From positions 1,011,693 through 1,075,692 of the forward strand of contig NZ_JBMPGS010000002.1 of NCBI RefSeq assembly GCF_049680855.1: 64,000 nt of DNA, given 5' to 3'. This document shows positions 1 through 8,422 of the stretch, one piece after another (the first letter of the stretch is position 1; each line of letters opens with the position of its first letter). The notes beneath the pieces were generated by a model. It had not been told where the DNA came from and did no database searches. It was given only the letters and a program-made list of their open reading frames with translations. A program made the position numbers and the translations under genes. Origin of the DNA: Salinimicrobium sp049680855 (GTDB lineage Bacteria > Bacteroidota > Bacteroidia > Flavobacteriales > Flavobacteriaceae).

Positions 1-87
1 AATTATTTTTAAAGCAGTTTTTTTATGTCTGGATGGTAAGAATTTCCTATTTTGAAGGCTTTAAAAACAAAAATCAAACATCAGAAA

Positions 88-1446
88 ATGTTGAAAAAAT
101 TTCTTCCATTAACACTTTTATTATCGGTCCTTACCATTCAAGCACAAAAGACGGCACCACCACAGGCAGATCTACGTATTTATGATATTATTGAAGAGGT
201 ATCTGCAGATCGAATTGAAGCAGACATCCGGAAACTAGCTGGTTTCGGCACTAGAAATACCTTTAGCGATACCATTTCAGAGACCCGGGGTATAGGTGCA
301 GCTAGAAGATGGATCAAAGCTGAATTTGAGCAGATCTCAGAAGAATGTGAGGGATGTCTTGATGTATTTTATCAAAAAGACTTTGTCACTAAAGAAGGAA
401 ACAACCGTGTCCCTCATGACGCATGGGTAGTGAACGTAGTTGCCGTACAGCGCGGTACGAAATACCCCAACCGGTATGTCATCATGAGCGGGGATATTGA
501 TTCTCGTGCAAGCAACACTATGGACTTCACAACAGATGCTCCCGGAGCAAATGATAATGCCAGCGGTATGGCCGGTGCAATAGAAGCTGCCCGGGTACTT
601 TCAAAATATGATTTTGAGAGCAGTATTGTCTATGTAGGCCTTTCGGGAGAAGAACAAGGTCTTTTTGGGGGACGCGGGTTAGCGGAGTATGCAAAAGAAA
701 ATAACTGGGAAGTCATTGGGATTCTCAATAATGATATGATTGGCAATATTGAAGGAGTTGACGGGATAATAGATAACCGCAGTTTTCGAATCTTTTCGGA
801 ACCCGTACCACCTACGGAAACTGAAGATCAAAGAAGAATGCGCCGGTTCTATGGAGGAGAAGTCGATGGTATTTCCCGGCAATTAGCCCGCTTTGTGCAT
901 AAAATGACTGAAAAATATATGCCCGAAATGAACCCCATGATGATCTACAGGCTTGATCGGTTCGGCCGCGGGGGGCATCATCGCCCGTTCAATGATCTAG
1001 GTTTCCCAGGCATCAGGATCATGGAAGCGCATGAAAATTATACCCAGCAACACCAGGATATCAGAACAGAAAATGGAATAGCTTATGGCGATGTAGTGGA
1101 ACATGTCAATTTCAATTATGCCAAAAAATTGACAGCGGTTAATGCCATTAGTATGGCCGGTCTTGCCTGGGCTCCCCCGGCACCACAAAATGTTGAGATT
1201 GGCGGAATTGTAGAAGCATCTACAAAGTTGAGATGGGATGCCGTTGAAACTGATGAAATTGCCGGCTACAAAATCTACTGGAGAGATACCACTTCCCCTC
1301 AATGGGAATATTCAAGGTATGTTGGGGATATCAACCAGTTCACCCTGGAAGGAATTGTAATTGACAACTTCCTGTTTGGAGTTGCCGCCGTTGGTAAAAA
1401 CGGCCACGAAAGCGTCGTTGTTTTTCCATCCGGAACCTTTAGATAA
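88..1446 (+). CDS. Secreted M28-family zinc aminopeptidase with C-terminal FN3 domain
   Basis: Exported metallopeptidase, about 452 aa. A TTG at 52 would add 12 basic residues; the ATG at 88 gives a clean signal peptide ending TIQAQ, so it is preferred. The M28 core shows GDIDSR (first metal motif), GANDNASG (bridging Asp), SGEEQGLFGG (catalytic Glu plus metal Glu), NNDMIGN (metal Asp) and a late RGGHH histidine. The first motif has Asp where many M28 enzymes have His (GHxD); related GDIDSR versions exist in some bacterial subfamilies, so activity is probably kept. The last 80 or so residues look like a fibronectin type III domain, typical of secreted Bacteroidota enzymes. It probably releases N-terminal amino acids from peptides in the periplasm or outside the cell; the exact substrate cannot be read. 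It is convergent with the App1-like gene. Confidence 0.88.
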   Translation: MLKKFLPLTLLLSVLTIQAQKTAPPQADLRIYDIIEEVSADRIEADIRKLAGFGTRNTFSDTISETRGIGAARRWIKAEFEQISEECEGCLDVFYQKDFVTKEGNNRVPHDAWVVNVVAVQRGTKYPNRYVIMSGDIDSRASNTMDFTTDAPGANDNASGMAGAIEAARVLSKYDFESSIVYVGLSGEEQGLFGGRGLAEYAKENNWEVIGILNNDMIGNIEGVDGIIDNRSFRIFSEPVPPTETEDQRRMRRFYGGEVDGISRQLARFVHKMTEKYMPEMNPMMIYRLDRFGRGGHHRPFNDLGFPGIRIMEAHENYTQQHQDIRTENGIAYGDVVEHVNFNYAKKLTAVNAISMAGLAWAPPAPQNVEIGGIVEASTKLRWDAVETDEIAGYKIYWRDTTSPQWEYSRYVGDINQFTLEGIVIDNFLFGVAAVGKNGHESVVVFPSGTFR

Positions 1447-1468
1447 GCTCCGCAGAAAATTATATATT

Positions 1469-1530
1469 CGGAATTGTTTTACATATACCCTTCAAAAAAG
1501 GGATTTTGTTAAACAATTCCGATTTTTTTT
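1469..1530 (+). terminator. Intrinsic terminator after M28 peptidase
   Basis: An 11-bp inverted repeat, CGGAATTGTTT (1469-1479) with AAACAATTCCG (1511-1521), is followed by a run of eight T. The 31-nt loop holds a smaller CCCTT...AAGGG hairpin. It overlaps the last codons of the convergent gene. Confidence 0.65.
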
Positions 1531-2480
1531 GAATGAGCAATTGCCTTACCACTATCTGAAAAATAGCAGGTCGAGACATGGAGATCTTCAATGTTGGCAA
1601 GCGTTTCCTGCACTTTTTTCTTCTGCTTTTTAGAAGTTTGCCGAATGTAAATAGCTTTTATATTCCGCGGAAACATTTTACAAATTCGTTCATACAAATA
1701 TGGGTCCTGCTGAGAGTCATCCCCCAGCAGAACGTATTCCAGGTGAGGATAAAATGAGACAATATCCTTGATTTTATGAAATTTATGATCGTGTCCTCCC
1801 CTTCCGGTAAAAAGGAAATCTGCAATTCCTGTTTTTATACTTTTCAGCTTTATAATTGCTTTGGGAAGTTCATGCATTCTGGAAAACTGAAGAATGAATT
1901 CATAGAGGTTCCATTCACTGCTTGAAACATAGAAAAAGGAGTTAAAGGCACCTTCTTCCTCCTGCCCTGCCCTGCTTAGTGCCTGGTAATGGGGAACAAC
2001 ATCATCAAAAACAGTTCGATTATTGATGTTTTTGGTGAGTATTACATACAACTTTTTAAAAAGGCTATTAGTGTGAGACATTAAAAATGTATCATCAATG
2101 TCTGAAATGATTCCGAGTTTACTTTTAAAAGGTTTGAGTAATTCTCCCTGTTCAATAATGCCAATTTCATCAACTTTACATGAAACCGCATATTTATGCC
2201 ACCCACTATCAAGGTATTCATTGAAAGGCAGCGCAAACCTGAAATATCCGTCATCCAGGGTTTTTGTAGTGACTTCAATATCCTTAAAATGCAGTTTTAC
2301 TTCAATGTTCGAGATAGGACTTATGGTAAACATTTTAATGACAGATTTGGCATGCCTGTAGCCCCGCCGGTCTATGTCATACTTATCTGGCGCCCATGAT
2401 TTAAAAACATGTCCAAACACAATGAGTTCCTGATCATTTACATAACCTCTATACAACTTAATATCCAATTTCATATTCAC
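1509..2480 (-). CDS. App1-family (DUF2183) phosphatase, HAD-like
   Basis: 323-aa cytoplasmic protein of the phosphatidate phosphatase App1 catalytic family. The N-terminal 120 residues look like a beta-rich accessory domain; the catalytic half begins with ISDIDDTFL, the HAD-type DxDxT nucleophile motif. Later FTGRGGHDHKFHKI and VLLGDDSQQDP supply the other conserved acidic and basic positions of the family. The yeast homologue dephosphorylates phosphatidate; the bacterial substrate is not established, but the divergent lipid kinase next door makes a phospholipid role attractive (inference). No signal peptide. A second in-frame Met two codons downstream is an equally good start. Confidence 0.82.
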   Translation of the reverse strand: MNMKLDIKLYRGYVNDQELIVFGHVFKSWAPDKYDIDRRGYRHAKSVIKMFTISPISNIEVKLHFKDIEVTTKTLDDGYFRFALPFNEYLDSGWHKYAVSCKVDEIGIIEQGELLKPFKSKLGIISDIDDTFLMSHTNSLFKKLYVILTKNINNRTVFDDVVPHYQALSRAGQEEEGAFNSFFYVSSSEWNLYEFILQFSRMHELPKAIIKLKSIKTGIADFLFTGRGGHDHKFHKIKDIVSFYPHLEYVLLGDDSQQDPYLYERICKMFPRNIKAIYIRQTSKKQKKKVQETLANIEDLHVSTCYFSDSGKAIAHSKKIGIV

Positions 2481-2510
2481 TTTTCTTTAACCTGCATTCA
2501 GCACAAAATA

Positions 2511-2522
2511 CCTAAATTTAGG
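2511..2522. promoter_or_regulatory. Palindromic divergent -7-like element
   Basis: Perfect 12-bp palindrome CCTAAATTTAGG between divergent starts at 2480 and 2538. On each strand it offers TAAATTTA, one mismatch from the Bacteroidota -7 box TAnnTTTG. No TTG was found at the -33 position, so promoter function is tentative. Confidence 0.35.
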
Positions 2523-2537
2523 AAGACCTAATAAACA

Positions 2538-3425
2538 ATGGAAACAAAATATAGAGTACTTTTTATAGTCAATCCTATTTCAGGCGGAATTGATAAAACA
2601 GATATTGTAGACCATGTAAAGGAGAGAGTAAAAAAGCAACATGCAGAACTTCACATCTATTACACTTCCGGAGAAAACGACAAGGAAGAAGTCACCCAAC
2701 TTGTTCAAAACTTTCAACCGGACAGAATTTTAATTGCTGGAGGAGACGGTTCTATAAAATTGGTCGCTGAAGTTCTTGATAAAAAGCAAATACCAATTGG
2801 TCTTTTTCCAGCGGGCTCTGCGAATGGACTGGCAGAAAACCTTGAACTACCTTCTGCTTTGGAAAAAATTGCAGACATTGCCTTTGGTGACAATTTCGTA
2901 AATGTTGACTGTATTGTTGTAAATGATGAACTATGTCTCCATATTAGTGACGTAGGACTTAATGCTGCCCTTATAAAAAATTATGAAGAAGGAAATATTA
3001 GAGGTAAATTAGGTTATCTAATTCAATCCATTCCCACGCTTATAAAAAGTGATTTCCCTTTTCAATTTAAAATTAAAGTGAATGGAGAAACACACCACCA
3101 TCAAGCAGTGTTACTAGCTATTGCCAATGCCAAGAAATATGGCACAGGAGCTAAAATAAATCCTAAAGGAAAGTTCAACGACGGAAAGTTTGAGATTTTA
3201 ATATTCAAAAGATTTGATGTGCCTCAAATTTTAAGAACTTTTCAAGAAGATTTCACTGCTGAAAATGATTTCCTGGAAATACTTCCTGCCTCGGAAGCCA
3301 CTATAGAATGCGAACAAAAAGTACCTTTCCAAATAGACGGGGAATACAGAGGCGAAGTGAAGCAGGTCTCTGCAAAGATTTCATCGGTACAACTAACCAT
3401 GGCCGCACCTCCTTTAATTCAATGA
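2538..3425 (+). CDS. Diacylglycerol/sphingosine kinase-family lipid kinase (YegS/DgkB-like)
   Basis: 295-aa cytoplasmic lipid kinase of the DAGK catalytic family. It opens with the phosphate-binding VNPISGG, then AGGDGSIKLVAEVL (GGDGT-type nucleotide motif) and FPAGSANGLAENL. The C-terminal half has the beta-sandwich pattern of YegS/DgkB proteins (KFNDGKFEILIF, QIDGEY). Expected reaction is ATP-dependent phosphorylation of a lipid hydroxyl such as diacylglycerol. Divergent from the App1-type phosphatase, which could act oppositely on the same lipid pool (inference). Length is normal for the family. Confidence 0.85.
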   Translation: METKYRVLFIVNPISGGIDKTDIVDHVKERVKKQHAELHIYYTSGENDKEEVTQLVQNFQPDRILIAGGDGSIKLVAEVLDKKQIPIGLFPAGSANGLAENLELPSALEKIADIAFGDNFVNVDCIVVNDELCLHISDVGLNAALIKNYEEGNIRGKLGYLIQSIPTLIKSDFPFQFKIKVNGETHHHQAVLLAIANAKKYGTGAKINPKGKFNDGKFEILIFKRFDVPQILRTFQEDFTAENDFLEILPASEATIECEQKVPFQIDGEYRGEVKQVSAKISSVQLTMAAPPLIQ

Positions 3426-3570
3426 AAAAAATCTACTTTCTCCTGCCGGCAAAACATTCGTTTTAATGCATAATTAACAAAGGTTTACACAAATATTAAA
3501 CAAAAGGGGCAATAGATTGACTAATTTCAATATTGAAATCATAAATCAATAATTAACCAAAAACAAAATT

Positions 3571-4185
3571 ATGGCAGACATTGATATCGAAAAGAAAAGT
3601 GGAGGCAGCAAATGGATCTGGATTATTCTTGGTCTTATCATTCTGGCCCTATTAATATGGTGGTTCACGGCTGACGACGATGAACCTTTAGAGGAATCCG
3701 AAATTGAAGAAGTGGATACTACCACAACTGAAACTTACGAGGATACTGCAGAATGGGATGATACTCTCAGCTCGGGCGGAGTAGAAGGTTTCATTGCGCA
3801 CGTGGGAGATAAATCCAGAATGGGAATTGACCACGAATATACTAATGATGCTTTGATCCAGTTAATGAATGCTGTAGAAGCAAAAGCAAACGAAGAAAAC
3901 GTGAACATTGATGTAGAACTTCAGGAAGTACGGCAGCAGGCTCAGGAGATCACACAGGATCCCATGGCGCTAGATCATGCCGATATAATAAAAAATGCCG
4001 GCGAAACTCTTGTGAGCGCTATGGAAAAAATTCAACAGGAAAAATATCCTGATCTTTCTGCAGATATTGAGGAGATGAGAACTGCAGTTCAGGGAATTCA
4101 GCCATCTGTCCAGACGCTTGAACAAAAAGAACAGGTAAATTCATTTTTTGATGAGGCGGCAGATGCATTGCGTAAAATGAGCTAA
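3571..4185 (+). CDS. Single-pass membrane protein with acidic linker and helical C-terminus, unknown function
   Basis: 204 aa, not recognised as a named family. Residues 1-13 are basic and polar, 14-32 form one transmembrane helix rich in Ile, Leu and Trp, then a strongly acidic Asp/Glu/Thr-rich linker runs to about residue 60. The remainder is helical and Gln/Glu-rich and may form a coiled coil. Topology is probably N-in with the acidic domain in the periplasm. It lies 20 bp upstream of the PRC-barrel gene, so the two are probably cotranscribed. PRC-barrel plus small acidic protein pairs often appear in envelope or general stress regulons; that reading is an inference. Confidence 0.7.
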   Translation: MADIDIEKKSGGSKWIWIILGLIILALLIWWFTADDDEPLEESEIEEVDTTTTETYEDTAEWDDTLSSGGVEGFIAHVGDKSRMGIDHEYTNDALIQLMNAVEAKANEENVNIDVELQEVRQQAQEITQDPMALDHADIIKNAGETLVSAMEKIQQEKYPDLSADIEEMRTAVQGIQPSVQTLEQKEQVNSFFDEAADALRKMS

Positions 4186-4205
4186 AAACTTTAAATTGAA
4201 AAATT

Positions 4206-4850
4206 ATGACTGATAACAAAAATAAAGAAAGACATTTATTCTATCTCAACGAACTTTCCGATTACAAAGTGGCGAGTGACGATCCCGACGTAAGAGGTTG
4301 GGATGTAAGAGATGCCGATGATCGCGTAGTTGGAAAAGTCGAAAACTTGCTTGTAAATAAAGTTACGGAAAAAGTAGTATATCTTGATGTTGAGGTCGAT
4401 AAATCCATTATTGAAAAAAATCATAAACCATATGGCAATCCAGTTAGTTCTGATGTTCATGAATTCATTAATAAAGAAGGTGAAAATCACCTCATTATAC
4501 CTATAGGACATGCGAGGTTAAACGAGGACAAAAAATTCGTTTATACTGATAAAATTAATCATCAAACCTTTGCAGAGACTAAAAGGAAACAAAGGGGTGC
4601 AGATGTCGACAGAGAATATGAGGTAGTTGTATTGGAATCGTATAACCGCAATACTCAAAATGCCCGTACAGATGTGCCGGGTGACACAACAGCCCGTGAT
4701 CTTGATACGGGAAGAGAGGAACGTGAAAGAAATTCTGAATTAAATGACAGAAGCACTGCAAGGACAACAACGGATGGTCGCTCTTCGGAAGATGATAATT
4801 TTTATGAACGCGAAGATTTTGACCGAACTAATTTTCGACACAGAAGATAA
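4206..4850 (+). CDS. PRC-barrel domain protein
   Basis: 214 aa. Residues 10-120 fit a PRC-barrel: VRGWDVRDADDRVVGKVENL leads into a beta-rich segment ending in LIIPIGHARL. The C-terminal 90 residues are low-complexity and highly charged (Arg, Asp, Glu, Thr), probably disordered. No signal peptide or membrane segment. PRC-barrels occur in photosynthetic reaction centre H subunits, RimM and many stress proteins; no photosynthesis or ribosome context is seen here. Likely cotranscribed with the gene ending at 4185 and closed by the terminator at 4881. Confidence 0.8.
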   Translation: MTDNKNKERHLFYLNELSDYKVASDDPDVRGWDVRDADDRVVGKVENLLVNKVTEKVVYLDVEVDKSIIEKNHKPYGNPVSSDVHEFINKEGENHLIIPIGHARLNEDKKFVYTDKINHQTFAETKRKQRGADVDREYEVVVLESYNRNTQNARTDVPGDTTARDLDTGREERERNSELNDRSTARTTTDGRSSEDDNFYEREDFDRTNFRHRR

Positions 4851-4880
4851 AAGTTACTATAGTATATTGCGATTTTGGAA

Positions 4881-4906
4881 TGGACTGCTAAGCAGTCCAT
4901 TTTTTG
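4881..4906 (+). terminator. Intrinsic terminator after PRC-barrel gene
   Basis: 8-bp stem TGGACTGC / TAA / GCAGTCCA followed by TTTTTTGTTT. Confidence 0.85.
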
Positions 4907-5332
4907 TTTAAAAAGGTAACTTGAATGAACTTATTCCGACATCCTCTACACCATCACCAAAGTTGAAAGAGACCATTATTTGTAATCCAAATCGTACTAA
5001 AATATTAAACTTATCTTAAATTCCTCGCTGTTTAAAACTTTTTAGAAGACAAATTCCTCCACACTTACGCACTCTACCTTTAGAATTCATGTAAAAATTA
5101 CATTTTTCTTTAAAAATGACGTTTCACCTGTAAACATAAGCCTTAACAGCAATTGAGAGAATTTAATTTCTCTGATTCCTACACTGTGGGAAAGCAATGA
5201 AATTAACTATAAAAAAACAAGAACAATATTACTACAAGGTTTGCGATCATCAATACCTCGCTTTTCATTAGATTTTTTTCATAAATTCGTTTTTAGGGTA
5301 CACTCTTTTTTTAATTAAGAAAAAATTAATTT
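4907..5332. other. Intergenic leader of the SusC/SusD locus
   Basis: A gene-free, AT-rich stretch of about 430 bp ahead of susC. No credible ORF or structured RNA was recognised. TAAATTCG near 5283 is one base from the TAnnTTTG -7 box but has no good -33 TTG. A half-copy of the recurring AAAAATG motif is seen near 5112. A long leader ahead of a susC gene is compatible with transcriptional control. Confidence 0.4.
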
Positions 5333-8300
5333 ATGAAACAACGATTACTAGAATTCAGCCTTTTTTTTCTGGCTTTATTTAGCCTGGGTTTCTCTCAGGC
5401 CCAAACAGTTTCAGGAACGGTAACGGATGGCCAAATGCCGCTCCCTGGCGTGAATATTTTGGTTCAGGGCACATCAAATGGTACTACCACAGATTTTGAT
5501 GGTAACTACACTATAGATAATGTAGGCAGCGACGCTGTCCTGGTTTTTAGTTATTTGGGATTTTCCGAACAGCAGATATCCGTAAATGGAAGGTCCACCA
5601 TTAATGTTACTATGGAAGAAGATGCTGCTGCTTTAAGTGAAGTGGTGGTCATAGGATATGGTACGGTGGCTAGCCGGGATGCTACAGGAGCAGTTACAAC
5701 CGTTACCACAGAAGACTTTAACCGGGGAGTGGTAGGTTCTGCCGAAGAACTCATACAGGGTAGAACTGCCGGCCTTCAGGTTACTTCTGCCAGCGGAGAA
5801 CCAGGTAGCGGTGTGAATATTAGAATTAGAGGTACCACCTCTGTACGTGGAGGGAATAATCCTCTTTTTGTAGTTGACGGTGTGCCTTTAGCAGGTGATG
5901 ATGTAACTGCGGCAGGAACCAATGTTGGGTTTGGAGACAGTTCTGCTAAAAACCCATTAAACTTCCTAAATCCACAGGATATAGAGAGTATCAGTGTTTT
6001 AAAAGATGCTTCTGCAACAGCGATTTACGGTTCACGTGGTGCCAATGGAGTTGTGATTATAACAACGAAGTCTGGACGTGGCGATCAGGGAAGATTAAAC
6101 TACAGCACAAACCTTGGCATAGCAACTCCGGCAAACACCTACGATCTTTTAAATAGGGAACAATGGCTGGAAGCATATGCAGGAACAGGTCAGGATCCAG
6201 ATCCTGTAGATTACGGTGCAGATACTGATTGGCAAGATGAAATCCTGAGAACAGCGTTCACACAGGAACATAACCTTTCTTATTCAGACTCCTATGGACC
6301 GGGCAACTACCGTGTGTCTTTGGGGTACTCAGATCTTGCAGGTGTTGTCGAAAACTCTGCCATGGAAAGGATTTCCGGTAGACTTAATATGAATCACCGG
6401 CTTTTCAATGACCGATTAAATCTTGGTTTACAAACAACTTTATCAAGAGTAAATGATCAAAGAGCTCCTATTTCTAATAACGCCGGTTTTGCCGGTGATC
6501 TTCTTGGAGCTGCTTATAGAGCAAATCCTACACTTCCTTCAGATCCCGATGCTTATGAAGGGCAGATCAACCCAAATGCTTTATTAAAGTATACTTTAGA
6601 TGAAACTGAAACAGATCGTGCTTTGATTAATTTCAGTGCAGGATTTGACATTGTGGAAGGCTTATCAGCTAAGCTTAATCTGGGTTATGATAAGGCAGAA
6701 TCTTTCAGGGGATTTGCCATTTCAGGAGACATCCAGGGGATTCAAAGTGCAGTTCCTGGAAATGGTAGATCACAATTAAATGAAATAGAAAGCACCAACA
6801 AGTTATTAGAAGCGACCATCAATTATGAGCTGGATTTTGGGAACTCAAAATTAGATGCCTTGGTTGGATATTCTTATCAGGAATTCGATCGCCAGGGTAT
6901 AAACGTCCATGGTTGGGGATTTGAAGACATGAGTATGAATGCTATGATTGATGATCTTGACCGGTCCAGAATGACCATTGAAGATGCCATTCAGGGTTCT
7001 TACCAGCAATATGGATACGACACGAACGGCTTGTTTGTAAACAGATTATTTCCTGAGGTTGCAACAGACAGACCTTCGGCTCCCGGGGGCTTAAATGTAA
7101 ATGCGGTTGCAGGAGATTCCTTTCATACTACCGACGAATTACAATCCTTTTTTGGAAGGGTAAATTATAGTATTGCTGATAAATATCTTTTTACAGGAAC
7201 CCTTAGAGCAGATGGTTCCACCCGATTTGGAGGGAACAACAAATACGGTTATTTCCCATCCGGAGCCTTTGCGTGGCAAATGGGAGATGAAGATTTTATC
7301 CCTGAAACTTTTTCGACCTTAAAGTTGAGATTGGGGTATGGAGTTACAGGAAACCAGGAAATTCCATACAACTTATACACTCCCAGGGATCGTTTTGGCG
7401 GCATAGGAATTAGTGATGCAGGTATTGTTAATGTTCCTGGAACAGGACAAGTAACATTCAGAAATGAAGACCTTAAATGGGAGACCACTTCTCAAGCAAA
7501 TTTTGGATTGGATTTCGGATTCATGGACGATCGCCTAAAAGGTAGTCTAGATCTTTACCATAAAAAAACAACAGATTTGCTATTCCAAACCTTCTCTGCC
7601 CAACCAGCAGCACAAGATTTCGTATGGGAAAATCTTGATGCAAACGTGATTAATAAAGGGATTGAACTTTACCTCGATTATGACCTTTTCCGTGGGCAGG
7701 AATTTTACTGGAATGTGGGCTTCAACTACTCATATAATGACAACATGGTCGAAGATTTTACGGGAAGTGTGCAGACAGGAGGTATTAACGGGCAAGGATT
7801 GACCAATGCCTACGCACAATTATTAGCCGAAGGACAACCCTTGTTCTCATATTACTTGAGAGAATTCGGTGGTTTTGACGAAAATGGCCAAACCATTTAT
7901 CCAAATGGAGATGTACAAACATTCGTTGGAAAAAGTGCATTACCTACCACAAACTTGGGAATTTCAACACGTGTTGAATATGGCAGCTGGGATCTTTCCG
8001 CATTCCTAACAGGTCAAATGGGCTTCTATGTTTATAATAACACTGAAAATGCTTTCTTTACCGCAGGTGCATTAAATTCAGGATCTAATGTGATTCAAAG
8101 TGTGATAGGAAACGGCGAAGCTGTAAACAACGCACCCGATGTTTCTACCCGTTTTCTTGAAAAAGGGGATTTCTTAAGACTCCAAAATGCCACTATAGGC
8201 TATAATTTTGAAATTGATGAAGACAGTTTCCTCAATACCTTTAGAGTCAGTGTCACCGGACAAAATTTATTCCTTATCACAAATTACTCCGGATTGGATC

Positions 8301-8410
8301 CTGAGGTAAATACAGACAAATCATTAAATGGCATACCTACTGCCGGTATTGAATATACTGCTTATCCAAGGGCCACGACAGTCACCTTAGGATTAAACGT
8401 ATCATTTTAA
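5333..8410 (+). CDS. SusC/RagA-family TonB-dependent outer-membrane transporter
   Basis: 1025-aa outer-membrane importer. A signal peptide ends near residue 24 (SQAQ). Residues 25-105 form the carboxypeptidase-regulatory-like domain (GTVTDGQMPLPGVNI to VLVFSYLGF). SEVVVIGYGTVASRDATGAV starts the TonB-box/plug region, followed by RIRGTTSVRGGNNPLFVVDG and SVLKDASATAIYGSRGANG, hallmark plug motifs of the SusC family. The rest is a 22-strand-type barrel ending in an aromatic Phe (LGLNVSF). It works with the SusD lipoprotein 12 bp downstream to import an oligomeric nutrient, commonly a glycan. No glycoside hydrolase lies alongside, so the ligand is unknown. Confidence 0.95.
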   Translation: MKQRLLEFSLFFLALFSLGFSQAQTVSGTVTDGQMPLPGVNILVQGTSNGTTTDFDGNYTIDNVGSDAVLVFSYLGFSEQQISVNGRSTINVTMEEDAAALSEVVVIGYGTVASRDATGAVTTVTTEDFNRGVVGSAEELIQGRTAGLQVTSASGEPGSGVNIRIRGTTSVRGGNNPLFVVDGVPLAGDDVTAAGTNVGFGDSSAKNPLNFLNPQDIESISVLKDASATAIYGSRGANGVVIITTKSGRGDQGRLNYSTNLGIATPANTYDLLNREQWLEAYAGTGQDPDPVDYGADTDWQDEILRTAFTQEHNLSYSDSYGPGNYRVSLGYSDLAGVVENSAMERISGRLNMNHRLFNDRLNLGLQTTLSRVNDQRAPISNNAGFAGDLLGAAYRANPTLPSDPDAYEGQINPNALLKYTLDETETDRALINFSAGFDIVEGLSAKLNLGYDKAESFRGFAISGDIQGIQSAVPGNGRSQLNEIESTNKLLEATINYELDFGNSKLDALVGYSYQEFDRQGINVHGWGFEDMSMNAMIDDLDRSRMTIEDAIQGSYQQYGYDTNGLFVNRLFPEVATDRPSAPGGLNVNAVAGDSFHTTDELQSFFGRVNYSIADKYLFTGTLRADGSTRFGGNNKYGYFPSGAFAWQMGDEDFIPETFSTLKLRLGYGVTGNQEIPYNLYTPRDRFGGIGISDAGIVNVPGTGQVTFRNEDLKWETTSQANFGLDFGFMDDRLKGSLDLYHKKTTDLLFQTFSAQPAAQDFVWENLDANVINKGIELYLDYDLFRGQEFYWNVGFNYSYNDNMVEDFTGSVQTGGINGQGLTNAYAQLLAEGQPLFSYYLREFGGFDENGQTIYPNGDVQTFVGKSALPTTNLGISTRVEYGSWDLSAFLTGQMGFYVYNNTENAFFTAGALNSGSNVIQSVIGNGEAVNNAPDVSTRFLEKGDFLRLQNATIGYNFEIDEDSFLNTFRVSVTGQNLFLITNYSGLDPEVNTDKSLNGIPTAGIEYTAYPRATTVTLGLNVSF

Positions 8411-8422
8411 ACAAAAAATACT

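Noticed and set aside
1361..1633. 90-aa ORF spanning the end of the M28 gene
   Set aside because: It overlaps two convergent genes and the terminator and has no family features.
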